DNA of 64,000 nucleotides from Sulfurospirillum_A sp029027265 (lineage in GTDB: Bacteria > Campylobacterota > Campylobacteria > Campylobacterales > Sulfurospirillaceae). Below the pieces are notes generated by a model that did not search any database, was not told the origin of the DNA, and saw only the letters and a program-made list of their open reading frames with translations. Positions 1 to 10,744 of the stretch are shown here, piece by piece. Location of the stretch: positions 1,860,001-1,924,000 of the forward strand of contig CP093061.1 in the NCBI GenBank assembly GCA_029027265.1. Reading direction: 5' to 3'. The translations under genes were made by a program, and so were the position numbers. The stretch's first letter is position 1. Every line of letters begins with the position of its first letter.

Positions 1-104
1 ATAAAAGACTTTTTATCTAGTTGTTTATCGAAGTTTATTCCATCGTAAGTGATAGAGATACTATCAAATGGATCAATATAAGTAAGTTTTCTTTCAACAG
101 CCAT
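1..104 (-). CDS. Partial CDS at window edge, unknown protein
   Basis: Only the first 34 codons are present; the gene runs off the left edge. The start ATG (104-102) has a good ribosome-binding site (AAGG, about 6 nt upstream) and lies 15 bp after the stop of the preceding prepilin-like gene, so it is probably co-transcribed with the pilus cluster. The visible N-terminus (MAVERKLTYIDPF...) has no signal peptide or prepilin leader. I do not recognise it. By position it could be a pilus assembly component, but that is only an inference from context. Confidence 0.6.
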   Translation of the reverse strand, partial: MAVERKLTYIDPFDSISITYDGINFDKQLDKKSF

Positions 105-119
105 ATAGCACCTTGATTT

Positions 120-517
120 TTAATTTATTATAATATAACCTGATATAGGTTGAAGTGCAATTATATTGTTTTTTTCATTAAATCTTACAATTATGTTAGT
201 ATTTTGAAGCAAAAGTTTTTTATCTTTAATATCGTATGGTCTTCCATATTCATCAAAACAGATTTGTATACTTCCTACTACATGTAAAGAGTCATCTAAA
301 GTTATACATGTAGAGTTGTTTTCTTGACTCCAAGGTTTTTCAAAACTATTTACATCATTACCTATGGCATTTTTCTGAGTCTCTTTGATTTTTATTATTG
401 CTTCATTTGTATATTGAAGTAGCCTATTATCTGGTAATAGATTCCCTCCAACAGAAGCTAAAATTCCATAAGAACAATAACAAAAATGAGTTCTACCATA
501 CTAAATGCTTTTATCAT
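120..517 (-). pseudogene. Prepilin-like minor pilin, frameshifted
   Basis: The start (MIKAFSMVELIFVIVLM) is a classic type IV prepilin leader: a short basic segment, a cleavage/methylation site with Glu at +5 (SMVEL) and a hydrophobic helix. The frame then hits TAG. Adding one G to the GG at 466-467 (coding strand ATGGAATTT) restores MGILASVGGNLL and an open frame to the stop at 122-120, giving about 130 residues. The ATG overlaps the preceding prepilin stop as ATGA. Downstream of the shift, TACATGTA at 289 is read Leu-His-Val. Either the gene is broken or one G was lost in sequencing. Confidence 0.75.
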
Positions 518-948
518 GGTCTTTGAAGTGTCCTTCTAGTTAGTTTTATATCAACTCCATTGTTTTTTGCATGAGTTGTAGTTTTTACTGTTACTTTTAA
601 CATCACCATACCATGAGAGTCTTCTGTAGTTATATACTGAGTTTTAGCTACTCCGCAGTTTTCATTTTCATAAAGGTAATATTTCACAACTTCAATATCA
701 GCTTCAAATCTTTTATCACTTGATATAAAATGTACATTTTCTAAACAATCAGTACTTCTGTTATGATCGCTTATAGCCAAAAGTGTCAACTCTATAGCAC
801 TAGCCATAAAGAGTTCTGCTGATTCTTTAATATACAAATCTTTTGTCTGTTTAACTGAAATAGTAGCGTACTTCATAGCAAGAACAAGAATTCCACTTAG
901 CAAAACTATGACCAAAAGTGCTTGAAGTATTCCAAATCCTCTACGCAT
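514..948 (-). CDS. Prepilin-like minor pilin (MshP/PilX type leader)
   Basis: A 144-residue protein. The leader MRRG precedes FGILQALLVIVLL, a prepilin-type cleavage site followed by a hydrophobic helix. Position +5 is Gln instead of the usual Glu, as is common in MshP/PilX-like minor pilins. The rest is a Cys-containing soluble domain. I chose ATG at 948, which overlaps the upstream stop as TGATG, over an in-frame TTG one codon earlier. The gene sits in an overlapping chain of prepilin genes, so it probably encodes a minor subunit or initiator of an MSHA-like or pseudopilus fibre at the inner membrane. Confidence 0.75.
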   Translation of the reverse strand: MRRGFGILQALLVIVLLSGILVLAMKYATISVKQTKDLYIKESAELFMASAIELTLLAISDHNRSTDCLENVHFISSDKRFEADIEVVKYYLYENENCGVAKTQYITTEDSHGMVMLKVTVKTTTHAKNNGVDIKLTRRTLQRP

Positions 949-1773
949 CAAAATACCACCTTCTGCTTTGATATAGTTATGTTCTTATCTATGCCTTTTA
1001 TTTTGCGTGATAGTGTAAGATTAAAATATATACTATCGTTGATAAGCCCTACTTCAAAGCCTTTTGCTTCTTTAGAAAGAATGGTTACATTGCCATCACA
1101 AAACTTATCTCCAACCCAAGGCTGATAATTGTAAAAAAGGTAAAGTGTATTGTTGTTATCTGAACTATTTACATCGCTACAAGGTAAATCTATATCTTCT
1201 CTTCTTGTTATAGCATATGCACTATCAACGATATAGTACTTTTCATATATTTCATCTGGTCTAGTTTGTAGTGTTATATTATTCTCATTAAACTTTGTTA
1301 TATTGTACTCATTTAACTCACCTTCATCAAAACTACCCGCAAAAACAAGAGCTAATTCAGCTGTATTAGAAAATTTCCCCTTGGAAAAGTTTAAATCATA
1401 ACTGACTATTGTGTTACTATTTCTATCAGAAGCATTCATATCTACAAAACCACTATAATACCCTGCCTTTAAATACTCACTTGCCGTTCCATGCCACTCT
1501 AAAAGAGTTAGATTTTCATCTGTAATTTCATAAATAGATTTTAAACTTACCATCTTTATCATAACCAACAACAGATATAGGAACTCTTTCACGAAGCAAA
1601 GCACTCACTTGGTTTAAGACTATCTGAGAATCAAAAGAGAGTTCACTCAGAGCTTTACTTTTTGCTACTCTTTGATAAAGATACTTTAAAGAGACAAAAG
1701 TACCAACACAAAGTATACCCATAATCACTATAACCATTATCATCTCTACTAAAGTAAATGCTCTTAACTTCAT
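948..1773 (-). pseudogene. Prepilin-like minor pilin, frameshifted at A4
   Basis: The N-terminal part (MKLRAFTLVEMIMVIVIMGILC) is a perfect prepilin leader and helix with Glu+5. The frame ends after GYDKDGKFKIYL. The downstream frame continues SIYEITDENLTLLEWHG and runs to 948 as a Cys-containing extracellular domain. Removing one A from the AAAA at 1542-1539 joins them into one protein of about 275 residues. ATG at 1773 overlaps the previous stop as ATGA and has AAGAG about 7 nt upstream; an in-frame ATG at 1779 is less well placed. Whether this is an error, decay or a +1 recoding site cannot be told here. Confidence 0.75.
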
Positions 1774-2390
1774 TTCCATACTCTTTTATTGATTTTCATC
1801 TGGCCTATGTTTGCAGAGGTATAATTAAACTGTGTAAGTTGTTTTTGCTCACCACGTTTACCTGTATAAAACACTTTAATTCTTACTCTTTTTAGGTTTG
1901 TTCTATTTTTTACATCATTGCTTTGATTTAAATTACTTATATTATTATCTTCTATATAACTTACTGTTATATTTAAATCATAAAGTTTTCCATTGGTAGT
2001 ATTTATTTCTACTACTCGTTCGTTGAAATCCCCTATATCATTTTCTTCATGAGTTATAGGACCACTGTTATCTAAAATTAGAGTTGAAGTTAAATTATTT
2101 TCACAAGTCCTAGCACCAATAAAAGCTCCCACTCTACGAAAAGATGTTACATTACAATCAAAATTCCCATTGTGTACATGTAGTACATCACTTGAGTCTG
2201 TATTGTTCTCATCCCACGGCATATTTGATATCATCTTCATCATAGAAATTCCATTAAATATTGCATCTTGACGAATGACAAAATTATCTGCTTTGTTTAG
2301 TGAAAGTATTATCTTGGGAATCACAGTAAAAACTATAGCGATTATAACAATAGTAAAAATAAGTTCTATTAAAGATAAACCTTTTCTCAT
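1770..2390 (-). CDS. Prepilin-like minor pilin
   Basis: A 206-residue protein. The leader MRKG is followed by LSLIELIFTIVII: a type IV prepilin cleavage site with Glu+5 and a long hydrophobic helix. The remainder is Asn-rich with two cysteines near the middle (FDCN, ARTCENN), which could form a disulfide in the secreted domain. It overlaps the giant MshQ-like gene upstream and the next prepilin downstream, each as ATGA, so translational coupling is likely. Probable substrate of the prepilin peptidase and minor pilin of an MSHA/type IV-like fibre. Confidence 0.8.
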   Translation of the reverse strand: MRKGLSLIELIFTIVIIAIVFTVIPKIILSLNKADNFVIRQDAIFNGISMMKMISNMPWDENNTDSSDVLHVHNGNFDCNVTSFRRVGAFIGARTCENNLTSTLILDNSGPITHEENDIGDFNERVVEINTTNGKLYDLNITVSYIEDNNISNLNQSNDVKNRTNLKRVRIKVFYTGKRGEQKQLTQFNYTSANIGQMKINKRVWK

Positions 2391-5300
2391 CTAAATACTT
2401 TTACACCTTTTTTTGTTTTTGTTGCATTAAAATCATCACCAACTGCTGTCCCTATGAACTTTCCACTATTAATGTTTTTTTGACTTCTATCTCCTATATA
2501 GTTGTACTCAAAACATGGATGCGAACCACAATCAACTACTGAATTGTAAGAATTATACTTACTATACCAAAGATACTCTGGTATATTTACATGTAAATAA
2601 GATTTAAAACTATCCTTTTCACTATGTTTCAAAATAAATTCTACACTTCCGTCACTAGCTTGTTTATTGCCTATGTTATCTAACTCAGCATTTGCAGAGT
2701 GAAATAAAAAATCTTTTTTATCTACTATTGTCATATTTGAATCATTATCATCTTCATTGACATACCAATTTAAGCTGTTTTGTTTATACTTTCCAAGCTT
2801 ATAAACCTCTACATGTAAAGAGTGAGGAGTGCTTTGTTCGTTTGTACTTAAATCTTTGGTTTTTACTCTTCCATAATAAAACTCAGCATCTAAACTGACA
2901 GTTGCATTGTTCTTCTCTTTAGCTACGTTTGAACTTTCTACACTTACTTCACGAAGACCTATTTGTATAGGTTCATATGGAATTTTGTAAGCACGAACTA
3001 CATTAAAACTGTACTCAATATTAGCTTTTGAGTTAATAAATGAAGCTTTTGGTATTGTTATGGTTTTGTTTATATCTTTTATGTTATATATTGTTGCATT
3101 ATTGTATTTTATTTCTACATTACTATTTATATTTTTAACGTTAAAATGAGTTTTTACATCAACATCCTCAGCATAACAATATTCAGTAAAGTTTTTAACC
3201 AAAATATGCTGTTTGTTGTTTGCTAAAACTGAAAATTCAACACTCTGATTTATATCATCAACATCAGCCATATACAACCAACCCTCATCGTACTTAACAT
3301 CTGTAATGTTAAGCTCATAAGGTTTTATAATCATATTTTTTGTATCTGGAGTTATTAGTCTGTTCTCAACGCTAGTATCGTCTTTATCAACTACTGCAAA
3401 CTCACTTCCTAGTATCTCTTTTATGGTTATGTTTATATCACCTATATCTGTGTAGTTTGCATCCACACTCTTCTCAGCACCATTTTCAAAGCTAAAAGGT
3501 GTTACATGTAAAGAACCATCGATACATCTTGATATATTTGATTCTATATTAAAAGATGAACCAAGTGTTTCATTGTAATCTAATACCCTACTAGCAGTAA
3601 AATCTATATTGAAATTTTCTCCTGCGTAGGCTAGTGCTGGTAAAGTCAAGTTAAACTTATCTGGACGAATAGCAAAGTTGTCTGATGACAGGGTTGAGTT
3701 TGTTTCATTACTAACAGGGCATGGCTCATCTACCTCATTTTTCCATGCTATTTCAACTCTTGTGTCCTTATCAGCTCTGTCTACATTAAATGGAATGTCT
3801 TTATTATGCTTTGAAGTCAACTCTACCTTACTCCAAGTGCTATTGTGTTCTCCAACAAGTCTAACACAAACTGTACCACTGTAGTCTTGTGATGCATTAT
3901 TATCTTCATTAAGTGAAAATATACTTAAATTAAAATCTTGAGAAACTTTTTTTGTTGAGATTGTTCTTTTGTTTATGTTTTTATTTATATCCCAAGCATC
4001 AAAAATAGAAACCAGCACTTCAGTAGGTTTTTCCTCAACAATAGAAACCGGCATTTCAGTAGGTTCACTCTCAACAACTCGAATATTATCTATATGAATA
4101 GCTGTGCTCTCACCTTTAATTTCTAATGAAAATTTATCTTTTTTCGCAGTTCCAACAACAGTTGCTGTTGCTATTTTCCACTCTTCTTTAGGACTTTCTA
4201 AATCTAGTTTAAGTTTTATTATTTTATTATTCCATTTAGTAATAAGATTCTCTATATTTCCTTGATAATCAAACTTTATAGTGTAGTCTTTTTCATTTAG
4301 AGAATTAACTAACTGCCAGATAGTATCTGCTCTCTTCGATTTATCTAGTCTAATAAAATTTCCGTCATCATATACATATATCTTAAGACCTTCGCCACCT
4401 ACTGAATTCCAGCCACATAGATCTTTTTTTATTATATATTCTCTCGCCTTCCAAATGCTTACCACGTTTGAGCCACATAAATTTTCAAAACTTGGATTAT
4501 TTATTAAATTACCATTGGTAGGACGACAACAACAAGATGCTTTTCTAGTTGTTCCATCCATATCTTTTCCTTCTTTTTCATTGTTATATATGTTCTGTAC
4601 TTCGTACACACTTAACTCACTACGATAAGCCTTAAACTCATCAAATTTTCCATTTGCTGAGTTTTTTGATGGGTGATAATTAAAATTAGTATCATATTTA
4701 GTACTGTCACTTGCCATATTTCCTATGTGTATGTTGCTCAAAGATGGAATAACTGCTTTATAAGGTTTTGAAGTACTTTCTTTTAAGTTTTCTTGTTTAC
4801 CATTTACGTAAAGATTGAATTTTATATCTGTATAGTTCCAAGTCATAGCTATATGATTCCACCCATCCTTCAAAGCCAAGTTGGTATTGGTTCTTGAACG
4901 AAAATTGTTGCCATTTGCATTATCTGCCCAAAATAGTAAAGATTTATTTAAAGTTAATCTCAAAAAGAAATATTTATCTTCTTTTGTAGCATCTATTAGC
5001 ATAACTCCTTTTCCTTTTCCTTCTTCATTATTTTTATGCCAATACCAAAACGATATGCTTCCTTTTGCTCCTATGTCAGTAGGTGATCTCGAAGATATGA
5101 TAGCACTTATTTTTCTTGTGTTGTTTATAATGCCTTTTTCAGGAGACATAACTTTACCACTTGCAACTCCATGATAATTATTTCCGCTACTATCTGTCAC
5201 TTCTTCTAAAGTACCATTATAGTCATAACACTCATCAAAGCGATACTCAAAATCAAGTTCAGGAGGAGCACAGTGAAAAAAAGCATCCCCTCCCACTATT

Positions 5301-5952
5301 GCATAAAAAGTATAACGAGGTCTTTCCCAATAAAGCTCATACGCGTCTTTTACTATTGGGTCTCCTCTGTATTTATGGTGTCTGAACTCTAATTTATGAT
5401 AACCTTTAGCTAAAATTATGGGAGTGTCTGTGATTCCGTCATAGTCTACTCTAGGATTTATCTTAGGGTAAATACGTCCATGTTTTCCATACCACCAATG
5501 AGAAATACGTCCATGTTGTCCATACCAGCTAGAAACAAGTTTGTTGTCTATGAGAACATCAACTGCATCATAAGCATTTACTGCGAAAATATACGCTCCA
5601 TCATCTGGTACTTTTATGTAACCTTCTATAATGGTCAAAGACTTAGCTTTAAGAAAAGAATCAGCTTTAGGAAAAAATTTATCTTTTAAAAATAAACCTC
5701 TTTTCTACTACTAATATATATTTTTTCAACAGTGCCTGAAATATCTGGTTTATTCTCTTTTGCAGCTGAAATCAATTCTTCAAATTCAAAATTATTGTTT
5801 ATTTTAGTGTAATCGTTTAACTTATAAATAGAAATATTTAACCCCTTGCCAATGCGACAACTAGGTGTAGGCTTAATAGGATCAGCATAGACTATTTCAA
5901 CAAAAGAAATCATAATTATAAAGAATAAAGGGGATAGGCTATTTTTTTTCAT
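2387..5952 (-). pseudogene. Giant MshQ-like pilus-tip/adhesin protein (PA14, LamG, DUF6701-like), one frameshift
   Basis: About 1,190 residues once the two frames are joined. Order: signal peptide (about 1-23), a PA14-like domain (DDGAYIFAVNAYDAVDVLIDNK), a LamG/concanavalin-like domain (YRFDECYDYNGT to IGNMAS), a Cys cluster (CCCRPTNG), a carbohydrate-binding-like stretch, then a long C-terminal part containing NFAIRPDKF, a hallmark of MshQ/DUF6701. The frame breaks in a T5 run (5688-5692); a sixth T restores VYFLKDKFFPKADSF. Short internal duplications occur: two WYG.HGRI units and two PTE..VSI units. It lies 1 bp after the epimerase and overlaps the next prepilin as ATGA. Likely a secreted, pilus-associated adhesin. 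Confidence 0.75.
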
Positions 5953-5953
5953 C

Positions 5954-6805
5954 TTAAAGCACAGATTTCAAAGCTTCATCTAAATGGTCATATTTAAATC
6001 TATAACCCTCTCTTTCCAATCTAGCGGGAACAACAAAAGAGCCTTTTAAAAGTGACTCTGCTCCTTCACCATATCTGATTTTCATAATAGCTTCTGGAAC
6101 ATTTAACCATACTGGTCTTCCAATGACTCTACCAAATGCTGTCATAAAAGTCTTCATGTTAACACTCTGGGGTGCAACAAGGTTGTAAATACCATGCATA
6201 GTTTCATTTTCTATGGCTCTTTTAAAAACAGTTACTACGTCGTCAATATGAACCCAAGAAAATGACTGTTTTCCATCTCCTGGAACTGCTCCTAATCCTA
6301 TTTTAAAAGCTAACTTAACCTCTTCCATGGCTCCACTACCGCAACCTAAAACAACACCAAGTCTAAACACAACACTTCTAAGCCCAAAATTTTCTGATTT
6401 TTTTGCTTCACTCTCCCACTCTTTTGCTAAAAGTGCAAGATAACTAGTCCCATAAATTTCTGAATCATCTTCATGAACTAAATTTTCTTCATAAATACCT
6501 ACAGCAGAAACCGTTATAAAAAGTGATGGTTTTTTTTCCAGTAAAGATATTTCTTCAATAAGTTTTTTGGTTATTTCAACTCTACTAACATAAAGTTCAT
6601 GCTTGTATGTCTCATCCCATTTTTTGACAATAGGAGCACCACATAAGTTTAGAACAACTTCACAACCCATAAGTGAGTTTGAGAGAACTACACTATCTTT
6701 AAAATGTTCACGCCCAATTCGTACTACTTCATAACCACTAGTTACCAAGACTCTTGATATCTCTGTTCCAATAAACCCACTAGCACCACTAATTGCTATT
6801 CTCAT
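5954..6805 (-). CDS. TIGR01777-family NAD(P)-binding epimerase
   Basis: A 283-residue SDR-like protein. The N-terminal Rossmann motif is GASGFIGTEI. SAVGIYEEN and the WESEA segment match the TIGR01777 (YfcH/SDR39U1) family, and the C-terminus (LNVPEAIMKIRYGEGAESLL) matches its DUF1731 domain. The true substrate of the family is unknown. It is the first gene of a leftward transcription unit, 1 bp from the MshQ-like gene, and is divergent from valS. The link to the pilus genes may be only transcriptional. Confidence 0.9.
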   Translation of the reverse strand: MRIAISGASGFIGTEISRVLVTSGYEVVRIGREHFKDSVVLSNSLMGCEVVLNLCGAPIVKKWDETYKHELYVSRVEITKKLIEEISLLEKKPSLFITVSAVGIYEENLVHEDDSEIYGTSYLALLAKEWESEAKKSENFGLRSVVFRLGVVLGCGSGAMEEVKLAFKIGLGAVPGDGKQSFSWVHIDDVVTVFKRAIENETMHGIYNLVAPQSVNMKTFMTAFGRVIGRPVWLNVPEAIMKIRYGEGAESLLKGSFVVPARLEREGYRFKYDHLDEALKSVL

Positions 6806-6939
6806 TAAATCTCTTTTATGCTTATATTTTATTATATTATAATGTTATTTTACTTAATTTATGAGGTATACATATGTAAAGAGACTGAAAAAGATATTCA
6901 TACCTTTTTGGCTTAAACCCTTATTTACTCATATTTTGA

Positions 6940-6945
6940 TATAAT
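6940..6945 (+). promoter_or_regulatory. Putative -10 box for valS
   Basis: TATAAT preceded by TTTG (TTTGATATAAT), about 30 nt upstream of the valS start. Campylobacterota sigma-70 promoters usually lack a clear -35, and none is obvious here. The rest of the 160-bp divergent region holds TACATATGTAAAGAG (6870-6884), a two-base-expanded variant of the dispersed palindrome. Confidence 0.6.
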
Positions 6946-6976
6946 CGCGTCATTAAAAAAATAGGACATGATTATT

Positions 6977-9617
6977 ATGAGTGAAAAAAGCACAGTTTAC
7001 AATCCTAAAATTGTAGAAGATTCTTACTACAAAATTTGGGAAGAGCGTGGATACTTTGAAATAGACGGAAACAAAAACATTCAAGCAAAAGATAAAAATG
7101 GAAAAAAACAAAAACTTTGCCATTATGATGCCACCTCCAAATGTAACAGGTAGCTTACACATCGGTCATGCACTTACGTTTACACTTCAAGACATTATCA
7201 CTCGTTACAAAAGAATGGATGGTTACAAAACGCTTTGGCAACCGGGAACAGACCATGCAGGAATTGCTACTCAAAACGTAGTAGAAAAACAACTCTTGGC
7301 AAAAGGAACTAGTAAAGAAGAGTTAGGACGTGAAAAGTTTTTAGAAAAGGTTTGGGAATGGAAAGAGATAAGCGGCAACCAAATCTTCCACCAGATGAGA
7401 AAACTAGGAGTTAGTCCAGCTTGGAGTCGAGAGAGATTTACAATGGATGAAGGTCTAAAGAGTTCAGTTAAAAAAGCGTTTGTAAAAATGTACAATGAGG
7501 GCATGATAGTTCGTGGAAACTACATGGTAAACTGGTGCACACATGATGGAGCATTAAGTGACATCGAAGTTGAATATGAACAACACAAAGGCAAGCTTTA
7601 TCACTTAAAATATCCTATTGAAAACAGTGATGAGTTCATAGTTGTAGCAACTACAAGACCAGAGACTTATTTTGGTGATACGGCAGTTATGGTTCATCCT
7701 GAAGATGAAAGGTATGCTCACTTAGTTGGTAAAAATGTAATTCTTCCCTTAATTAACAGAAAAGTAAAAATCATCACAGACACGCACGTTGATATGGAAT
7801 TTGGAACAGGTTGCGTGAAAGTAACTCCTGCTCATGACATAAACGATAACGAAGTTGGTAAACGTCATAATTTAGAATTTATAACTATTTTTAATGAAAA
7901 AGGTTTTTTAAACTCTGAGTGTGGAGAGTTTAAAGGTCAAGAACGTCTCGAAGCTCGTGAGCCAATTGTAAAAAAGCTTGAAGCTAAGGGATTCATAGAC
8001 AAAATTGAAGACTATGAAAACCAAGTAGGTCACTGCTATAGGTGTCACAACGTTGTTGAACCTTACATCTCAAAACAGTGGTTTGTGAAAAAAAAGATAG
8101 CTGATGGTGCAATAGAAAAAGTAAATGAGCACCTTGCAGAGTTTTACCCAGCACATTGGATAAACTCTTTTAATGCTTGGATGAATGAACTTCGTGATTG
8201 GTGCATATCTCGTCAACTTTGGTGGGGACATCAAATACCTGTTTTTTATTGTAAAGATTGTAACCACGAGTGGGCTAGTGAAAATGACATGCAAGAAAAT
8301 TGTCCTACATGTAAGAGTGTAAACATATATCAAGACCCTGACGTTCTTGATACTTGGTTTAGCTCAGGTTTATGGCCATTTTCAACTCTTGGTTGGGGAA
8401 ATGATGGAGCATTTGAAGGTGAAAAATGGGAAACAAGTGATTTAGAAGATTTTTACCCTAACTCACTTCTCATAACTGGATTTGACATTCTTTTCTTTTG
8501 GGTTGCCCGTATGATATTCCAAGGCGAACATACTTTTAAAGAACTTCCTTTCAAAGACATCTACCTCCATGCATTAGTAAAAGATGAAAACGGTCAAAAA
8601 ATGAGCAAATCAAAAGGTAATGTAATTAACCCTCTTGATACAATAGAAGAATTTAGTGCAGATACTTTACGTTTTACTCTTGCTGTTCTTGCTGTTCAAG
8701 GACGCGATATAAAACTTAGTAATGAAAAACTTGAGCAGATGAGAAACTTTACAAACAAGCTTTATAATGCTTCAAAATACCTTCTTCTGAATGAGGATTC
8801 GTTTGCAGATTTAAGTGATATTGAAATAAAAACAGACCTTGGTCGTTATATGAAATCTCGTTTACATGTAGCTACAAAAGAGGTTCGTGAGCATATGGAC
8901 TCATACAGATTTAACGATGCAGCAACCACGCTTTACCGTTTTTTATGGGGAGAGTTTTGTGACTGGGGAATTGAGCTTAGTAAGGCTGAAAAATCAAGCG
9001 TTGTAGAGCTTGGAGCAATTTTCAAGGAAGCTATGAAACTTACTCATCCTTTTATGCCGTTTATTTCAGAGTTTTTATACCAAGAATTAAGTGACACAAA
9101 ACTTGAAGATGTTGAGTCTATTATGGTAAAAAAATATCCTAAAGCGATAGAAAAAGATGAAGAAATTGAGAAAATTTTTGAACTTATTATAGAATCAATT
9201 GTAAGTATACGTCGTGCAAAAGCTACTATAGAAATGCCAGGTAAGATTGATAAGCTATCAATAAAACTAAATGAAAAAGTAGATTTGACTAAAGCTATAC
9301 CATTTTTGAAACTACTTGGAAAAAGTGCTGAAGTAACTTTTGTTAAAACAAAACTTGAAGATTCTATCAGAGATGTTAGTGATAACTTGGAAGTTTTCAT
9401 CCCACTAAGTGGTGTTGATTTAACTCCAATTATAGAGAGATTAAATAACCAAAAATTAAAACTGGAAAAAGAGATAATAAAACTAAATGGAATGCTTAAT
9501 AACGAAAAGTTTGTAGCAAATGCTCCAAAAGAAGTAATTAAAACTAACCAAAAATCTCTTAGTAATGCGAACGATAAACTCTCAAAAATTGATGAGGAAC
9601 TAAAAACTTTATCATGA
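6977..9617 (+). CDS. valS: Valyl-tRNA synthetase (one-base frameshift near residue 44)
   Basis: A class I aminoacyl-tRNA synthetase charging tRNA-Val. The HIGH region is PPPNVTGSLHIGHA, the KMSKS loop is KMSKSKGNV, the editing domain shows TTRPETYFGDTAV, and the C-terminus is a coiled coil typical of ValS. The first 43 codons (MSEKSTVYNPKIVEDSYYKIWEE...) are in a different frame; deleting one A from the A7 run at 7102-7108 gives DKNGKNKNFAIMMPPP and one product of about 880 residues. ValS is essential, so a one-base sequence error is likelier than a broken gene. I prefer ATG 6977 over 6968. The stop overlaps dedA as ATGA. Confidence 0.9.
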
Positions 9618-10213
9618 TGGAATTACTACATGTAATCATTGATTTTTTAATTGAAACAATCGGCTCTTTAGGATACATTGGCATCTTTGCTTTAATGTTC
9701 CTCGAGAGTACTTTTTTCCCATTTCCAAGTGAAGTAGTTATGATACCTGCTGGTTATTTAGCTTACAAAGGAGATATGAACATATATATAGTTCTTTTGA
9801 TGGGTATTTTAGGCTCACTTGGTGGAGCACTTCTAAACTACTACCTTTCTAAAACTCTTGGAAGAAAACTACTTCTTAAGTATGGTCATTACATCTGGTT
9901 TGAAGAAGATAAACTCATAAAAATGGAAAATTTTTTTAAAGCTCATGGAGAAATTTCAACATTTAATGGAAGATTGATTCCTGTTATACGTCAGTATATT
10001 TCGCTTCCAGCTGGACTTTCAAATATGAATATCTTTAAATTCTCAATTTACACTACACTTGGTGCAACAATTTGGGTAACTATACTTACTTTTCTAGGAT
10101 ACTTTTTGGGAAACAATCAAAACCTTATACAGGAGTATTTAAAAACAATAACTACCGTTACTCTTCTAACGATAGTCATTGTGTCTATAATTTATATCAA
10201 ATATAAAAAATAA
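9614..10213 (+). CDS. DedA-family inner-membrane protein
   Basis: A 199-residue multipass protein. Family features are FLESTFFPFPSEVVMIPAGYLA near the N-terminus (F/Y-x-E...PG/PSE signature) and GRLIPVIRQYISLPAGLSNM, matching the conserved G-R-x-(I/V)P-x-x-R motif. DedA proteins act in membrane homeostasis and lipid-carrier (undecaprenyl phosphate) recycling. It overlaps valS by 4 bp (ATGA), so it is probably co-expressed. It converges on mogA with no clear hairpin between them. TACATGTA at 9627 is read Leu-His-Val at its very start (MELLHVIID). Confidence 0.85.
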   Translation: MMELLHVIIDFLIETIGSLGYIGIFALMFLESTFFPFPSEVVMIPAGYLAYKGDMNIYIVLLMGILGSLGGALLNYYLSKTLGRKLLLKYGHYIWFEEDKLIKMENFFKAHGEISTFNGRLIPVIRQYISLPAGLSNMNIFKFSIYTTLGATIWVTILTFLGYFLGNNQNLIQEYLKTITTVTLLTIVIVSIIYIKYKK

Positions 10214-10744
10214 CTATTTTTTTGGTCTAAAAGGTTTTATAACCTCTTCATTACACTCCAAATAACCAGCACCAATTAAATCTAGACAGTATGGAACAGC
10301 AGGAAAAACTGCGTCCAAACACTCTCTAATTGACTTTGGTTTTCCAGGAAGATTAATAATCAAACTCTGTCCTCTAATCCCAGCAGTTTGACGAGAAAGT
10401 ATAGCAGTTGGAACATACTGAAGACTCACTTGACGCATAAGCTCACCAAAACCAGGCATCATTCTATCGCATACAGCCTCAGTTGCTTCAGGTGTCAAGT
10501 CTTTTGGATCTGGTCCTGTTCCACCAGTTGTAACAATTAGACAACACCCATGAGTATCAGCCATATCTTTCAAAGCCTCTTCTATAAGATCTTTATCATC
10601 AGGAATAACTTCATAAACTGGTTCCCACTCGCTTGTTAGGTACTCGTTCAAAGTATTGATTATCGCTTTTCCTGAGAGATCTTCATAAATTCCTGCACTA
10701 GCTCTATCTGAAAGAGTCAAAATTCCAATTTTAATTTTATTCAT
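10214..10744 (-). CDS. mogA: Molybdopterin adenylyltransferase (MogA/MoaB family)
   Basis: A 176-residue protein with LTLSDRASAG at the N-terminus and the molybdopterin-binding TTGGTGPDPKDLTPEAT motif. It adenylates molybdopterin before molybdenum insertion, in the cytoplasm. Its end (INLPGKPKSIRECLDAVFPAVPYCLDLIGA) is typical of MogA. It is the last gene of the leftward operon; its ATG overlaps the bioV stop as ATGA. Confidence 0.9.
   Translation of the reverse strand: MNKIKIGILTLSDRASAGIYEDLSGKAIINTLNEYLTSEWEPVYEVIPDDKDLIEEALKDMADTHGCCLIVTTGGTGPDPKDLTPEATEAVCDRMMPGFGELMRQVSLQYVPTAILSRQTAGIRGQSLIINLPGKPKSIRECLDAVFPAVPYCLDLIGAGYLECNEEVIKPFRPKK

Noticed and set aside
6870..6884. TACATATGTAAAGAG counted as a TACATGTA copy
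   Set aside because: It has two extra bases in the palindrome centre; noted as a variant only.
7098..9617. valS starting at the internal ATG (MEKNKNFA) with a separate small gene upstream
   Set aside because: The upstream 43 codons match the normal ValS N-terminus (YYKIWEERGYF) and rejoin the gene if one A is removed from the A7 run.
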